DNA from: Lineus longissimus
Taxonomy: Eukaryota > Nemertea > Pilidiophora > Heteronemertea > Lineidae
DNA length: 64,000 nt
Assembly (NCBI RefSeq): GCF_910592395.1
Contig: NC_088317.1
Coordinates: 14,756,001 to 14,820,000 of the forward strand
Direction: 5' to 3'
Both the position numbers and the translations under genes were made by a program. The notes beneath the pieces are model-generated. The model did no database searches, was not told where the DNA came from, and saw only the letters and a program-made list of their open reading frames with translations. Positions 1 through 11,756 of the stretch are shown in pieces (position 1 is the first letter of the stretch; each line of letters starts with the position of its first letter).

Positions 1-2066
1 TTGCCCTGGCATAGACACTCAGGTACAAGGGACAAGGTACAATCGTATTTATTGTAAGATTAGGTTTGGGGTAGCTACATCCTTGAGTGCATGCAATTGT
101 GGCAACGCATGTCGTAGTGTTTAGTCATAACATGAGACACTGCACTCGCACTCGTGGAACAGCGTCGTGTTATTTCATATTGAATGGATAACCCGCCTAC
201 TCTTGTAACAGGCCAAGTTGCTGTAAATCAAGAAGCACTGCTAATACTGGATCCACTACCCAATAAGATGCTAAGCCCAACAATACCCGATTTCTAATAC
301 GGCCTCGATGGGTCGAGCCTAAACAACCGGGAATAATAGTAGGCCTTTCGCAGCCATAAAAGTGGTGGGACAGCTTGTTTTCGTTTCTTCCAATTGGTCT
401 TTAGTAGAATCTAATAAGCGAATTAAAATTGTAGAAGGAGGCTGTCGGTTTTGACTCGACGAGGCATTTTTTATAACATCGATCTAGTACCTGAGAAATC
501 CGTAAGGGGCGCGTTACCAATAACTCTTCTAAAATGAAGGTAAAATATGTATCACATGATCGTAAATTTTTAAAAGATGACAGTATGTATATAAATGATG
601 CGCAAACATAGACCAGAGGAAGAGCGAGAGTATTCTTGAACCTTATAGCAGTGACTATTTGGGTCATCGAAACTTCTTTGATTTATCAATGCTAGCTTAT
701 TCCAGTCTTAGGTTTTTACCGGGTCAAACAAAACTCCTCATATTTAAAAGAGGGTCAGATCCGTGAGAGAGCCCCTCTTCAAGGTGCGTGATCACACTAA
801 GACCTATATAGCCTGGGGATCACTATCCTAAAATTATCAATTTGAGAACCAAATCTCCCCTTTCGTTTGCCCATTTCTGCTGGATCGCAATGAATTGTGC
901 ACAACTGCATGTCGGTCGCTTTTCTCATCGGTGAAAACATCTTTTTATGCTGCAAATTTGGCCAAGTCGAAAAGCAATGGCTATTCTTTGACCTCATGTC
1001 CAAATACTTATGCACTATCAAGTGGTTTACTCAATAGGGATCAGCAAATTTCATCATAGTAGCCATAAAGACGAGACAAGAAAAAGAGCTCATCTCGTCA
1101 CTGTGCAACGCTGCACTGTGACTAACGAGTACTTCCTCGAGCCGCGACAAGTGGCATGTCATCAAGTCGCCACACGGAGGCCTCAGTTGGAATATGTAAA
1201 ACCATGCGATTATAAAAAATCATGATAGAAATTGTTGTATCTGGTATCAAACAAATAAAGGGAAGCATCGGGCTACATGTTGGACGAAATTAAATGCAAA
1301 GCCATTTAGCAAATGTCGAGACAGTTAGAAAATATTGCATCAATTGTTCAACCTGAATTGTTCGCAACTTAACGGGGAATTCGCAATTGCTTCATCAAAA
1401 TTGTTTTGACTAACGTATAGAGAATTAAACTTGCTACCAGGTGTAGATGCGCCTAATTTAATCTCGGCAATGTGATACTTTTTTAAAGATCCTCTTCCCA
1501 CTTTTTTATGCCTTGTTGCTTTTCCAGCGCAAATCAGATCGGTGTCTTCGAGGAGAGGCTGACATGGACTTGTCGAGGTCATTTCTCTAGAAATTTATAT
1601 CGGCATTAAAAGGAACACGAATTTGGCAGTTAATACCGGAACACCCCTGGTCTCCGTCCAGCACTGTAAGTATGACCAGTGAGCCTGCAGTTTGTCACAT
1701 TTGCTAATTTTCTAGTTGAATCGTTAGCCTGGTTCAAAACTTAAACAACACTGCAGCGGATTCGGTGTCAAAGCAAGGTGATATTCATCCGCATTGGAAC
1801 TACGTCAAGGAGTTCCCTGATAACTTTGAAGCATCGTTTTGAGATAGGATTTCGTGTGGCAACCTACTGCAATTGTTACAGTCTCCTGTAGCAGTACAAT
1901 ATTTACAAGATTATTGGAAGATTCTCCGTAAAGATTAATTTTATTATGTACTCGTACATCTGTACGTGAATGAATAAGATCCTAACTAGGAGTCCTTCTA
2001 GACGATTTTCTACCTAGGAACTTCAAACTTCAAATACATGTACCTCTAGAGAAGTTTACATACTAT
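1..2066. other. Gene-free left flank of the LTR retrotransposon
   Basis: I see no exon with supported splice sites, no conserved protein motif and no RNA gene in this stretch. Short open frames here lack any family resemblance. The only recognisable structure is a half copy of an inverted-repeat element at about 244-412, described separately. The last five bases (2067-2071, ATGGC) are the left target-site duplication of the retrotransposon. Confidence 0.6.
244..412. mobile_element. Half copy of a foldback/MITE element (same family as 13495-13846)
   Basis: The stretch starting ATACTGGATCCACT followed by CAATAAGATGCTAAGCCC and ending near TTCCAATTGGTCTTTAG aligns over about 165 bases with the left arm of the inverted-repeat element at 13495-13846. 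The matching right arm is not found in the following 1.6 kb, so this is a solo arm or a truncated copy. It has no coding capacity. Family assignment is by direct comparison of the two copies in this window only. Confidence 0.75.
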
Positions 2067-2071
2067 ATGGC
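2067..2071. repeat. Target-site duplication, left copy (ATGGC)
   Basis: ATGGC directly precedes the 5' LTR and is repeated exactly at 7990-7994 directly after the 3' LTR. A 5-bp duplication is the usual size for Ty3/Gypsy integrases. It shows that the two LTRs belong to one insertion that has not recombined with another copy. Confidence 0.95.
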
Positions 2072-2703
2072 TGTTACAATCCAAACTCTATTGACTATTT
2101 TACAATTCTATTCTACGGACTTTGTGTTACGTGAACTTTAATTTGTGTTACGTGTCGGGTAATACATACCGCGCGCAGGGAGCATAGGGGCAGACTGATA
2201 AATAACACCGAGAAGGCCGCACGAGACTTTGGAAAGTAGGCAGAATGAAGGCGGAGTCCTGAAGTCCGAGCAACCTGAAGGCAGGGGTGCCGCGACGTGA
2301 GAAAGCCGAACAAAAGCTCCATGAGGAGGTCGAACGGAAGCTGTGCTAACAGGGACGAATCGCTGGGTCACGAGACGAGCACGGAGAGAAACGAACGTAA
2401 GATACAACTTGTATGAATGATTCGAGGAATCACGAGGCGTCAAGTCTGTGTGCGTGCTGAGGTAATGCAATTCGAAATTAGTGAAACAATTGAAACCGTA
2501 AAGTCTGCTCCCATCGCGAGAACTTATGTCGACACGCGCCGCTACTCAGTTAAAGTCATTTACAATACCCGTATATATGTTATTTTGTGAATTAAACTTG
2601 TATATTTTATTTCCTTTGAAAACCTCGTTCAATTCCTTTATACACTGCATCGATCTAGTGCACAACGCGACAACCCACGGAACTCACCTAGGAGTTCCTA
2701 ACA
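2072..2703 (+). repeat. 5' long terminal repeat
   Basis: 632 bases beginning TGTTACAATCC and ending CTAACA, so it has the TG...CA ends expected of LTRs. It aligns end to end with 7345-7989, with about 15 substitutions and one 13-base length difference. Several open frames inside it are shared by both LTRs but resemble nothing and are best ignored. Confidence 0.96.
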
Positions 2704-2716
2704 TGGTACCAGAAGT
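2704..2716 (+). promoter_or_regulatory. Primer binding site complementary to tRNA-Leu(UAA)
   Basis: TGGTACCAGAAGT starts at the base after the 5' LTR. TGG pairs with the CCA tail of a tRNA, and the next ten bases match the reverse complement of the acceptor and T-stem end of the animal tRNA-Leu(UAA) form whose acceptor stem starts ACCAGAA. The match is from my knowledge of tRNA sequences and was not aligned by a program. Confidence 0.75.
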
Positions 2717-2952
2717 AAAAACTGTGCCAAAGATTCACTATAAAAGTGTGTGAGGATTGAACCAAGTCTTCTTTCTCTCTCGCCAATCTATATTTCCACT
2801 ATAGCAGAAGCTTTAAAAAAAACTCCACAGAAAGACTTAAAGTCTTACTTACGCAACGTTCAATTAACCCAGAAGGTATGGAACGAACCGAAATGTTGTC
2901 CACCCTCGTGCAGATCATTGAGCAAGAAGAAAACTTGTAAGGTAAACCGGTC

Positions 2953-3680
2953 ATGGCTCAGGCAGAAGAGGCCAACGTTGGACAAAAACTATCCGCTGAC
3001 GCGCTGTTGAAATTAGAAATGGAGAAAATGCGCCTTGAATTCGAGCTAAAAAAGGCTGACTCTGAACGTCGCGAACGCAAAAAGCGTGACCAACATGATC
3101 GTGACCGCGAAATGCGCGAGCTTGACCTTGAACGTGAAAAATACGAACGTGACGAACGTGACCGTCAACGTGCGCACGAACTAGAACTGAAGAAGCTTGA
3201 AATTGAAGCTTCAGGGACAGGTCACGGGACCATAGCAGAACCGACACGAGACAACAAGCGGGGACCGATACCCCCCAAGTTCAAAGAAGGCGACGACGCT
3301 GAAATTTATGTGTTGACGTTTGAACGCCTTGCAAAAGCAAATAACTGGCCCGAAGACTCTTGGGCACCGCGGTTGGCTGCTTTGTTGACGGGACGTGCCC
3401 GTGACGCATACTCGCGGATGAACATTGACTTGATCGGCGAATACCAGGCTGTTCGCCGAGCCATCTTGGAACGTTACGAATTAAACGGTGAACACTACCG
3501 TGACAAAGTTTCGTAATACATACAAGAAGTATGACGAAACGTACCGTGAATGGTCCGTGAAACTGGATAGTTTTCTAGAACGTTGGCTAGAATACTACGA
3601 AGTCGACACTTTCGACAAGCTCAAAGAGCGTATTGTCATGGAGCAAATGCTGAACAACACTCCTCCAGAGCTAAATTTTT
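2953..3680 (+). pseudogene. gag of the Gmr1-like element, broken
   Basis: The first frame (2953-3516) opens with a charged, Arg/Glu/Asp-rich coiled-coil of about 90 residues, then a capsid-like stretch. It shifts frame near 3490-3510; the rest continues at 3488-3682. The second part contains the sequence MEQMLNNTPPELNF followed by a TAG stop, then LRDREPDSVENL in frame, closely resembling the core of the vertebrate SCAN domain (xLExFLxxLPxELxxWVRExxPxS). At the stop the family has Trp, so a TGG to TAG change is likely. Both breaks make this a dead gag. The coiled-coil start is unusual for Gypsy gag but fits a structural role. Confidence 0.85.
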
Positions 3681-3715
3681 AGTTACGTGACCGCGAGCCC
3701 GACAGCGTTGAAAAC

Positions 3716-4213
3716 TTGACCATATTGGCTGACTTTTATTACCAAACACGGGCCAAAAAACGCCCTGCTCGTGACAGTGGACGATATGAAAAAAACAGAC
3801 ATGACCAGAAAACCGACATGATTGAGGCAACTAATCCAGTAAATAAGTCCGACCCGGGGGTTGGCGCAGAACGGAAATCCGTGGGCTCCGACATTAGTAC
3901 TAGGCATAATGACGGTTACTTCAAAGGAAGAACGGCATCCTCTAATTTGACTTGTCTGGATTGCGGGGGCAAAGGTCATTACGCAATAAATTGTACTGCT
4001 CAGAAGAAAACAGGTTTCTTGTGTATGAGTCCGTCAAGGCCAGGTTATGGTGGTTGTGATCAGTTTGAAGTGAATGGGTATTTGAACAACCAACCTGTGA
4101 CTTTCTTGATTGACACGGGTTGTAATTTGTCATTGGTGAATGCAGAATTGGTACATTCCAAAGTTGATGGTTACAGGTCAACCAGCATCATGTTGGCTAA
4201 CGGTAGTAAATAA
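3716..4213 (+). pseudogene. Nucleocapsid zinc knuckle and aspartic protease of the element
   Basis: A CX2CX4HX4C zinc knuckle (CLDCGGKGHYAINC) lies at 3953-3994. About 40 residues later comes the retroviral-type protease core FLIDTGCNLSLVN, with the catalytic DTG at 4112-4120. The frame stops at TAA 4211-4213, and protease-like sequence continues in other frames to about 4320, so the protease is truncated by mutation. The zinc knuckle packages RNA and the protease would process the polyprotein in an intact relative. Confidence 0.88.
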
Positions 4214-4421
4214 GATGTGCCGTTAATCGAGGTTGAGTTGTCTGGTCCTGCTGGTTCCGGGAATGTGTCGTTGGTGTCATGCCGAATTTGTCTGTAGACG
4301 TGCTGGCAGGTCATGATTTGTTCCATTTGCTATATGAGTCAACCAGCCATGAAATCAAACCCATTGCTTTCAGTGTTACAACTAGGTCTAAAGCTGCTCA
4401 GGAAGAACAGCGAGAAGCTAA

Positions 4422-5810
4422 GTGATTGAGCAACAGGGCAGGCAACGACCTGTGATGAAGGACGTTTTCGACCCCGTAGAACCTCGTACTTCAGTATGTG
4501 ACATGGTCGACTCGGATAGCGAGAATAGAGAGGTTCCGTCTTTACCTCCTGTTGTTGACATAGACAAAGATATTGATACTTCTACTCTTTGCTCTGTTAG
4601 TTCTGAACACCTTGACAAATTGCAAAAGTCAGATCCTACTTTGCCTAAGGTTTTGGGGAAGGCCCATCAAAACACTAAATACGCAAAAGGAGGTTACCAG
4701 TTCAAGGATAAATTGCTATTTCGTCGGGTAATAGATGACGCAACCGGCCGCACAATTGATCAGTTAATTGTTCCACAGTCCATGCGGGAAAAGGTCCTTG
4801 ATACGGCGCATTCAATTCCTATAGCGGGTCACCTGGGCATGGGAAAGACTCGTCAGCGTCTATTGATGCATTTATATTGGCCTGGTTTGTATGGTGCTGT
4901 TAGAGACTACTGTGGGTCGTGTCCTGAGTGTCAGAAAACGTGTCGTTTGATGACTAGTGACAGAGCGAAACTGATTAGGGTTCCGATCATTGAAAAACCT
5001 TTCAGTAAGATTGCCATTGATATTTTTGGCCCATTGTCCCGAACAAAATCTGGTAAAAGGTATATACTCACGGTGTGTGATTACGCCACATGGTATTTAG
5101 AGGCTTATGCTTTCCGAGATGCAACTGCAGAGACAGTTGCGGAGTCACTGATTGATTTGTTTTCAAAGGTTGGTATCCCGGATTGAATAGTTTCGGATCA
5201 GGGTACAAATTTCTTGTCCAACTTGGTTTCACAGTTATGTAGTAAGTTACATATCAAGAAGATGACATGTTCTCCGTACCACCAACAGATTAATGGTCTT
5301 GTGGAAAGATTTCATGGCTGTCTTAAGCTAATGCTTCAAAAGTTTGCCGGTGATAATCCTAAAGAATGGGATAAAATGCTGCCTTATTTGTTGTTTGCAC
5401 ACCGAGAGGTTCCAGAGGCTAGTTTAGGTTTTAGCCCATTCGAGTTATTGTAAGGGTACCAGGTTCGTGGGCCATTGCCACTCTTGAAGGAATCGTGGGC
5501 TGATGAATGTTCTAGTGATCAAAATGTTGTTGAATATGTTCTAGATATAAGGCAAAGACTTCAGGAAATGACTGAGTTGGTTCGGGAAAATCTTGAGAAA
5601 CACAAGATAAGATGAAAACGTGGTATGATGCTCACGCTCGTGACAGAGAGTTGAAGGTTGGGTCTGAGGTTCTGTTGTTGCTTCCAACTACTACTAACAA
5701 ACTCACTGTAAAATGGCAAGGGCCGTTTAAGGTGACTAGGAAAGTGAGTGACGTTGATTACGAAATCTATGTCGGTACTTCTCGCAAGAAGCTGAGGGTG
5801 TATCATGTTA
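4422..5810 (+). pseudogene. Integrase of the element (upstream of RT), broken
   Basis: The N-terminal HHCC zinc finger is seen as GHLGMGKTRQRLLMHLYWPG followed by CGSCPEC. The catalytic core has the first Asp in IAIDIFGPL, the second in VSDQGTNF just after a TGA stop at 5184-5186, and the Glu in INGLVERFHG, so all three DDE residues survive. A TAA at about 5451-5453 and a shift before 5612 interrupt the C-terminus, where KWQGPFKVTRKV marks a chromodomain-free GPY/F module. Family placement as a Gypsy-type integrase is secure; its position before RT is the unusual point. Confidence 0.93.
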
Positions 5811-5929
5811 ACTTACTCAAGCAGTTGAAGTCTAGGGAAAATGTCGCATTTTTTAATAAGGAAGAATCTGGTGATATTCCACAGGCGACACCTGGTGGGG
5901 ATGGCGAAACTCAAACTTGGCGTGATGTT

Positions 5930-6640
5930 CAAATTTCTTCGTCGCTTGATCCTGATCAGCAGCGTCGCATCAAGGCGTTGTTAAAAGAATTTTCGGATAT
6001 CTTCTCTGAAAAACCCAGTCGAACACAACTGATTCAACACCACATCAAAACGTTTTATGACAGACCTGTGCGTCAACGTGGGTATCGATTGCCACAATCC
6101 TTAAAGCGCAAGGTAAAAATGCATATAGCTGAATTGCTCGAAATGGGTAACATTCAACATTGTGTCAGTGCGTACACCTACGCCGCTGGTAGTCGTCCCA
6201 AAAAAATGCGGCGACATCAGACTATGTGTAAATTACAAAAAACTCAACGAAGTGTCTGAATTTGACCTCTTTCCAGTTCCCCGTGTGCACGAGTTGTTAG
6301 AGAAAGTTGGCAATTCAAAGTACTTGACTACGCTAGACGCGACAAAAGGCTACTGGCAAATACCTTTGGCCGAAAGTTCCAAGCTTAAAAGTTGCTTCAC
6401 TTGCGAATTTGGGATATATTGCTTTAATGTCATGCCTTTCGGTCTTCATTCTAGTGGCGCTACCTACATGAGACTCATGCAGGAACTCCTTAGTGACTTA
6501 GACTATGCTGAGGCGTACATTGATGACATCATCATATTCAGCGAAACGCTCGAAGACCACATGAGAGATTTGCGTGAAGTATTCACTCGAATCAGGCGCG
6601 TGAAACTTACGCTAAAACCTGCAAATGCGTTGTAGGTAAT
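5930..6640 (+). pseudogene. Reverse transcriptase of the element, frameshifted
   Basis: The fingers and palm of a Ty3/Gypsy RT are spread over two frames (5612-6259 and 6162-6635) with a shift near 6175. Visible motifs are VVVPKKCGDIRLCVNYKKLN, LDATKGYWQIPL, FNVMPFGLHSSGATYMRLM and the catalytic YIDD at about 6516-6527. A second shift near 6620 separates the thumb. RT would copy the element RNA to DNA; this copy is not translatable as one protein. Confidence 0.93.
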
Positions 6641-6739
6641 GCTGCCTTAGATTACTTAGGTTTCGTGGTGGGTAGTGGTTCGCTGCAACCAGTGGAGGCG
6701 AAGGTTCTTACGATTAAGAATTTTCCACAACCTGAGACT

Positions 6740-7250
6740 GAGACGCATCCGTTGGACCGAAACTTGTGAGCGTGCATTCATGAGACTGAAGAAAATAATG
6801 TCAGATTCCCCAGTCTTAAAATCGCCAGACTATGACAGTGACTTATTTCTTCAAGTGGACGCAAGTGACCGCGGAATTGGCGCAATTCTGTATTCAATTA
6901 GATAACGATGGCCTTGAGCATCCAGTTGTGTACGCAAGTCGGAAAATGTTACAGCGCGAGCAAAATTACGCCCCAATTGAAAAAGAGTGCCTTGGGCTTG
7001 TCTCGGCCGTTGATCATTTTGCCATTTCTTATACGGCAGACATTTCATTGTTGAGGTCGATGCCAACCCTCTGGTTTGGTTGAACAGTTGCCAGGACAAG
7101 AATATAAAATTGTTAAGATGGTCGCTAAGATTACAAGAATATTCAATGACAATTGTGCACAAATCTGGGAAACATCATGTAAATGTGGACAGTTTATCAA
7201 GGATGTGAATTTTAGTAATAGAGACGTTAAAAAAACTGTTGGTAACGTAG
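6740..7250 (+). pseudogene. RNase H of the element, frameshifted
   Basis: The RNase H core is split between 6675-6905 and 6832-7083 and a third frame. Motifs are LQVDASDRGIGAIL, PVVYASRKMLQREQNYAPIE, KECLGLVSAV and a terminal KHHVNVDSLSR in the frame used after 7083. It ends about 100 bases before the 3' LTR, confirming that RNase H and not integrase is the last pol domain. Confidence 0.88.
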
Positions 7251-7344
7251 AGCATACGTCTATTGTGAACACTGAGATGCGTTCGAATTATTCTCTTTGC
7301 TAAAAAAAATCATGCAACGATTGTTTTTATCCCCGCCTCCGGTG

Positions 7345-7989
7345 TGTTATAATCCAAACTCTATTGACTATTTTACAATTCTATTCTACGGACTTTGTGT
7401 TACGTGAACTTTAATTTGTGTTTCGTGTCGGGTAATACATACCGCGCGCAGGGAGCATAGGGGCAGACTGATAAATAACGCCGAGAAGGCCGCACGAGAC
7501 TTTGGAAAGTAGGCAGAATGAAGGTGGAGTCCTGAAGTCCGAATGTTGAGTCCGAGCAAGCTGAAGGCAGGGGTGCCGCGACGTGAGAAAGCCGAACAAA
7601 AGCTCCATGAGGAGGCCGAACGGAAGCTGTGCTAACAGGGACGAATCGCTGGGTCACGAGACGAGCACGGAGAGAAACGAACGTAAGATACAACTTGTAT
7701 GAATGATTCGAGGAATCACGAGGCGTCAAGTCTGTGTGCGTGCTGAGGTAATGCAATTCGAACTTAGTGAAACAATTGAAGCCGTAAAGTCTGCTCCCAT
7801 CGCGAGAACTTATGTCGACCTGCGCCGCTACTCAGTTAAAGTCATTTACAATACCCGTATATATGTTATTTTGTGAATTAAACTTGTATATTATATTTCC
7901 TTTGAAAACCTCGTTCAATTCCTTTATACATTGCATCGATCTAGTGCACAACGCGACAACCCACGGAACTCGCCTTAGAGTTCGCAACA
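7345..7989 (+). repeat. 3' long terminal repeat
   Basis: 645 bases beginning TGTTATAATCC and ending GCAACA. It matches the 5' LTR throughout except for about 15 substitutions and an extra 13-base block (GAATGTTGAGTCC) near 7542, which looks like a local duplication of neighbouring GTCCGA sequence. It is followed at once by the ATGGC target duplication at 7990-7994. Confidence 0.96.
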
Positions 7990-7994
7990 ATGGC
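7990..7994. repeat. Target-site duplication, right copy (ATGGC)
   Basis: Exact repeat of 2067-2071 immediately after the 3' LTR. Confidence 0.95.
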
Positions 7995-9557
7995 TCTAAA
8001 AGAAGAAATGCCAACTCCAAGAATTGTGAGATGTTCACATCGTTTGTTCCTAGGAAGGCGGCAGTGCGGCATGGTAGCTCTGTTTCTGTGCCTTAACGTT
8101 TTTGAATGATGCGGGCTTTGGCTAGGCTTTCTCTCGGTCGGACATCAAGGGACAGTCAACCAGTACAGAATTACCGAATTGTGACGACTACCGGGCTTGG
8201 CAACTGGCCGGAGAGCAGCACTTGGTCACGTCACGACAATTAAAATTTCAAGCGATTAAACCAAACACGCCATAAACAACTCGGCAAATTCTTCAATGCA
8301 AACATGATGATGCTTTGTATATCAAAGCGAATAATCAGTCACCATCATGTTGCAAGACGTACCCATTTCTGTACAGCCAATTGACGAATTTCTTCTCTAT
8401 TTTTCCGCCGTTCTCCCAATTTTTTAATCCCATGCATGTACACGCGAACAGTGACTTCTCAGCGTTGTGTACTCCCGATCCAACAGTACTTGAATATGCA
8501 ATTACAATGCAGGCGGCCTTACTTGCATTTCTATTTACTAAGGACTGAAACTTTCGTACGTACGCTGACATGGCTGATGGAAATGTCTTCGCGATCATGG
8601 AGCAGTTAAAACCCTATATCAATAAAAAAATGCCACAAAACACGTCGTTTTACTGTAAAAGTTTGGTCAACGGTACATCCCACCAAGTGCTAAACTGATA
8701 TACATGATAAAGTAGCCTTCTTATGCACAGAAGAATATTTCATTACCTAATGCACTAAGAAGTCATCTCTACCTGCTGTTGAAGGAGTGAATGATTGGTG
8801 ATCTGTACACAGTCTTCTTTAGTTGAAAGTATGGTTTGATAAGGAGTTTAAAGACCTCTGCGCGCGTTATGATCTCGCAAGCATTTGCCTCATCTAGCAT
8901 AAAAAGCAACACGCTACTCATACCGATCCACCATCGTTGTGCCTATATCCATCCTAGAAAGGAGGAGACTTTAGCACTGATATTCACCGCCGGCATGCAC
9001 GCTATTGTGTTTACAGAACATTATTAGACCCATTCCCTAGACGATTAGAGATACATTCTGTTTAAGTAATCCTGGCCATGGTTCTGCTGAAAAATGTCGA
9101 TAATGATAAGAGGATCCATGTAAACAGACTGTGATTGTTTTTCTGTTAATCCGATATCGATCGAACAATATGAGTGAATGAAAAGAAATCAATATTAGAA
9201 GCATCATCATCTTACATATCGTCTGAAGAATTTGTACAAAGTGTGCCAACATAAAGGGGTCTTATCCGGGCCTTTTGCGTGAGGAAGTCAGCTGGTTAAG
9301 AAATCGTTGGTTTGTTTTGTATTTGTCAGTGTTTCTTAGGTCGAAATTTTAGGTTTTTAGAAGAGTCTTAGTTCAGATCTTCTTCAGATTCGTGAACGCG
9401 ATAAGACATTCGTTCCAAGACTCTTGCAACATATAAACACTATAGTTAAATCTTAACTAAGAATCGTACATGAATCTTGAAAAGGGCAGCGACTCCTGGC
9501 CTAAGGTAACATTCCTTTAACACTTGATAACCTTCCTTTAACACTACGCTCTTTAAC

Positions 9558-9890
9558 ACTACTGTCGTCATTACGTTGTAATTTATTGACCGAATCTCAA
9601 CTTCTCGAAACTGATGCATTATAATCAGTCTCTTGAATATGCTGCGTACTCAGTTGTTTTCAGATAGGCGTTTATCACAGCAGTTGCCGGTACATCTATG
9701 TAGTTAGGACTTGTCTCCCAAACCCATTTGCACCATGTCTTCAGACCTGAGAGAGAGATTGATAAATCAAGTTGAAAAGCATGCCGAGAATCACTACTGT
9801 CATCATTACGTTGTAATTTATTGACCAAATCTCAACTTCTCAAAGTTGATGCATTATAATCAGCCCCTTGAATATGCTGCGTACTCAGTT
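9558..9890. repeat. Direct repeat, two ~98-base copies 235 bases apart
   Basis: The sequence beginning ACTACTGTCGTCATTACGTT at 9558 recurs at 9793 with only a few changes and in both copies ends GCTGCGTACTCAGTT. The spacing is 235 bases. The stretch between copies is not itself repeated. It looks like a local segmental duplication with partial decay; I see no coding content. Confidence 0.8.
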
Positions 9891-11756
9891 TACTTCGGGC
9901 GATGATTGCCACCTTACCTTCGTTTTGGCCTTTTGGAAAATCTTTAAGGGACCATTGGTATTGTTAAGGGCAATATTCCCAAATGTCTGCTGCCTAGTCC
10001 CCTCGTATTCTACATCAGTAGTTTCCATCGATCAACAAATTGCACAAAAAAAGAAACATTCAAAATTTGACTGATTTATCACGTTTTTCCAATGTTGACT
10101 CGGATTTGACCTGAGTTAGCTCTCCATGTGTTGATGGTTTCCCTGAGGAACGATGCACTAGTAAGGCGCTTCCTGGCGCTATGGTTCTACCCTGTGACTT
10201 CTTTATAGTGCTGATATCGATTTTTCTGACGTAACGTTGATGGCGCTTGACAAACCCCACTACTGCGACGATAATGGCGTAATAGCGGGATGACGTGAAC
10301 TCCCATCTCGGCGTGCAGTCACGTGGCAGGAAAGGTCTTTCGCCCCAGGACTTGCCCGTACTGAGAATAACGAATAACGCGTTTTTCTACTATCTTTAAG
10401 AGTTGAAAAAAATTTTGAAAAGCATCAAACACGTTCAGAAAAATAGTTTACTGATGAACCAGAAGAAGAAAAAACATACTGCAATAAAATGCCGCCCATT
10501 CCTTTAACTAACCTATAAACTTTGGCCCTGCTATCAACGCTCTCATAGCTACACGTAGAGTGTTTCAAATTTTGATGCGAAAGTGAGGCGTGTTTTTCAC
10601 ATAAAACGAGATACACGCTTCCTCAAGTTATTTGATTCGGGTATAAAATGCTGTAAATTTCATCTGTTACATAATTCAACATGAAGGCAAAAACTGATAC
10701 TGACTAGCCGACTGGCGCTCAATGGTAAACCAAATCCAATTAATCTGGTTAAGCTAATGGTCCTAACCGATCAGGGAGTCAATGGTTGCAATGTTTGACC
10801 ATTAGTTTGAACCCAATTTGCGGCAGTCTCGTCGTTGTCACATAATTGTAAACATGTCCATCTGTATGTAAGCTATGCAGTACTGGTGGTGTGCTTGGTG
10901 TGATAACGGAAGAGAAAGCCACCATCCCGAGGTAGTTTAGCTGCTTGCGAGGATGTTACAAGCATTTGTACCTAGGTCAGTATACATGTGTATTTCAACA
11001 TGCACATGATAGAGATTTAAAAGCAATTGGTCTCGTCGATTTCGGATATCATTGCCGGAGCATAGAAATCATTTAAATATGCAGCCGAGCAGTTAAGTGG
11101 TGTCAGATGTCCTTGGTAATTTGCGGATAGGCCTGTCCGAAAACTTTTTGATGGCGTCGGACATAAAAAATTTTAATTGGCAGACCCAAAATTGCGTTTA
11201 TATTTGGAAATGAGTCGGTTGTCGCATGTCTCTCGCGCATGAAAAACTGTTTTATTAAGTTTGTTAAGTTCGATGTTGGATATCTAACATTCGACGTAAA
11301 CTTCGCCTATTTTCGGAGGCTGAAGGAATGCCCTGAAGACCAGGAAACCACTACGGAAAACCGTTACCTCTCCACATCGGAGACTGGACATAAAATTGAG
11401 AATACGAAACTAAAACTATTCATATCAGCTGTTTAGTTAATTGGCTTCGGCGATACTATGGACATGACGGATGTTATAAGCGAGAAGCAATTAGATATGG
11501 AGATGCAATGTATAAGGAACCGCGAGACCATTTGAAATATTTGTTCTAAGAATTTCTTTGTGTTGAGTCCAAATACAACATATTTGTTCTAATTTTGATG
11601 ACTGCCCTGCTTAGTTTGATTTCCGATACCGTATCAGTGGCAACCGCGTATCAAATTACTCACATCGGTGACAAATGACGATTGTTCAATTCTGACTGAT
11701 AGCAATCGAAACGAGAGGATCAATTATTTATTCAAGAGACTGTCAATATTTTTCAG

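Larger units (their letters stand above)
2072..7989 (+). mobile_element. Ty3/Gypsy LTR retrotransposon, Gmr1-like (integrase upstream of RT)
   Basis: A full-length 5.9-kb element bounded by two LTRs (2072-2703 and 7345-7989) and a 5-bp target duplication. Domains read on the plus strand in this order: gag with SCAN-like capsid part, CCHC zinc knuckle, aspartic protease, integrase, reverse transcriptase, RNase H. Normal Ty3/Gypsy elements have integrase last; integrase before RT with Gypsy-type sequences is the published hallmark of the Gmr1 group. No envelope frame is present. By eye the LTRs differ at about 15 positions plus one 13-base insertion, implying an insertion of moderate age. The internal region has at least eight frameshifts or in-frame stops, so this copy cannot encode its own proteins. 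I see no polypurine tract directly before the 3' LTR. Confidence 0.95.

Noticed and set aside
2113-2470. Open frames inside the LTRs (also at 7400-7756)
   Set aside because: Present in both LTRs only because the LTRs are copies; no protein family resemblance.
7250-7344. Envelope gene or further pol domain before the 3' LTR
   Set aside because: Fewer than 100 bases remain after RNase H and no open frame or motif is present.
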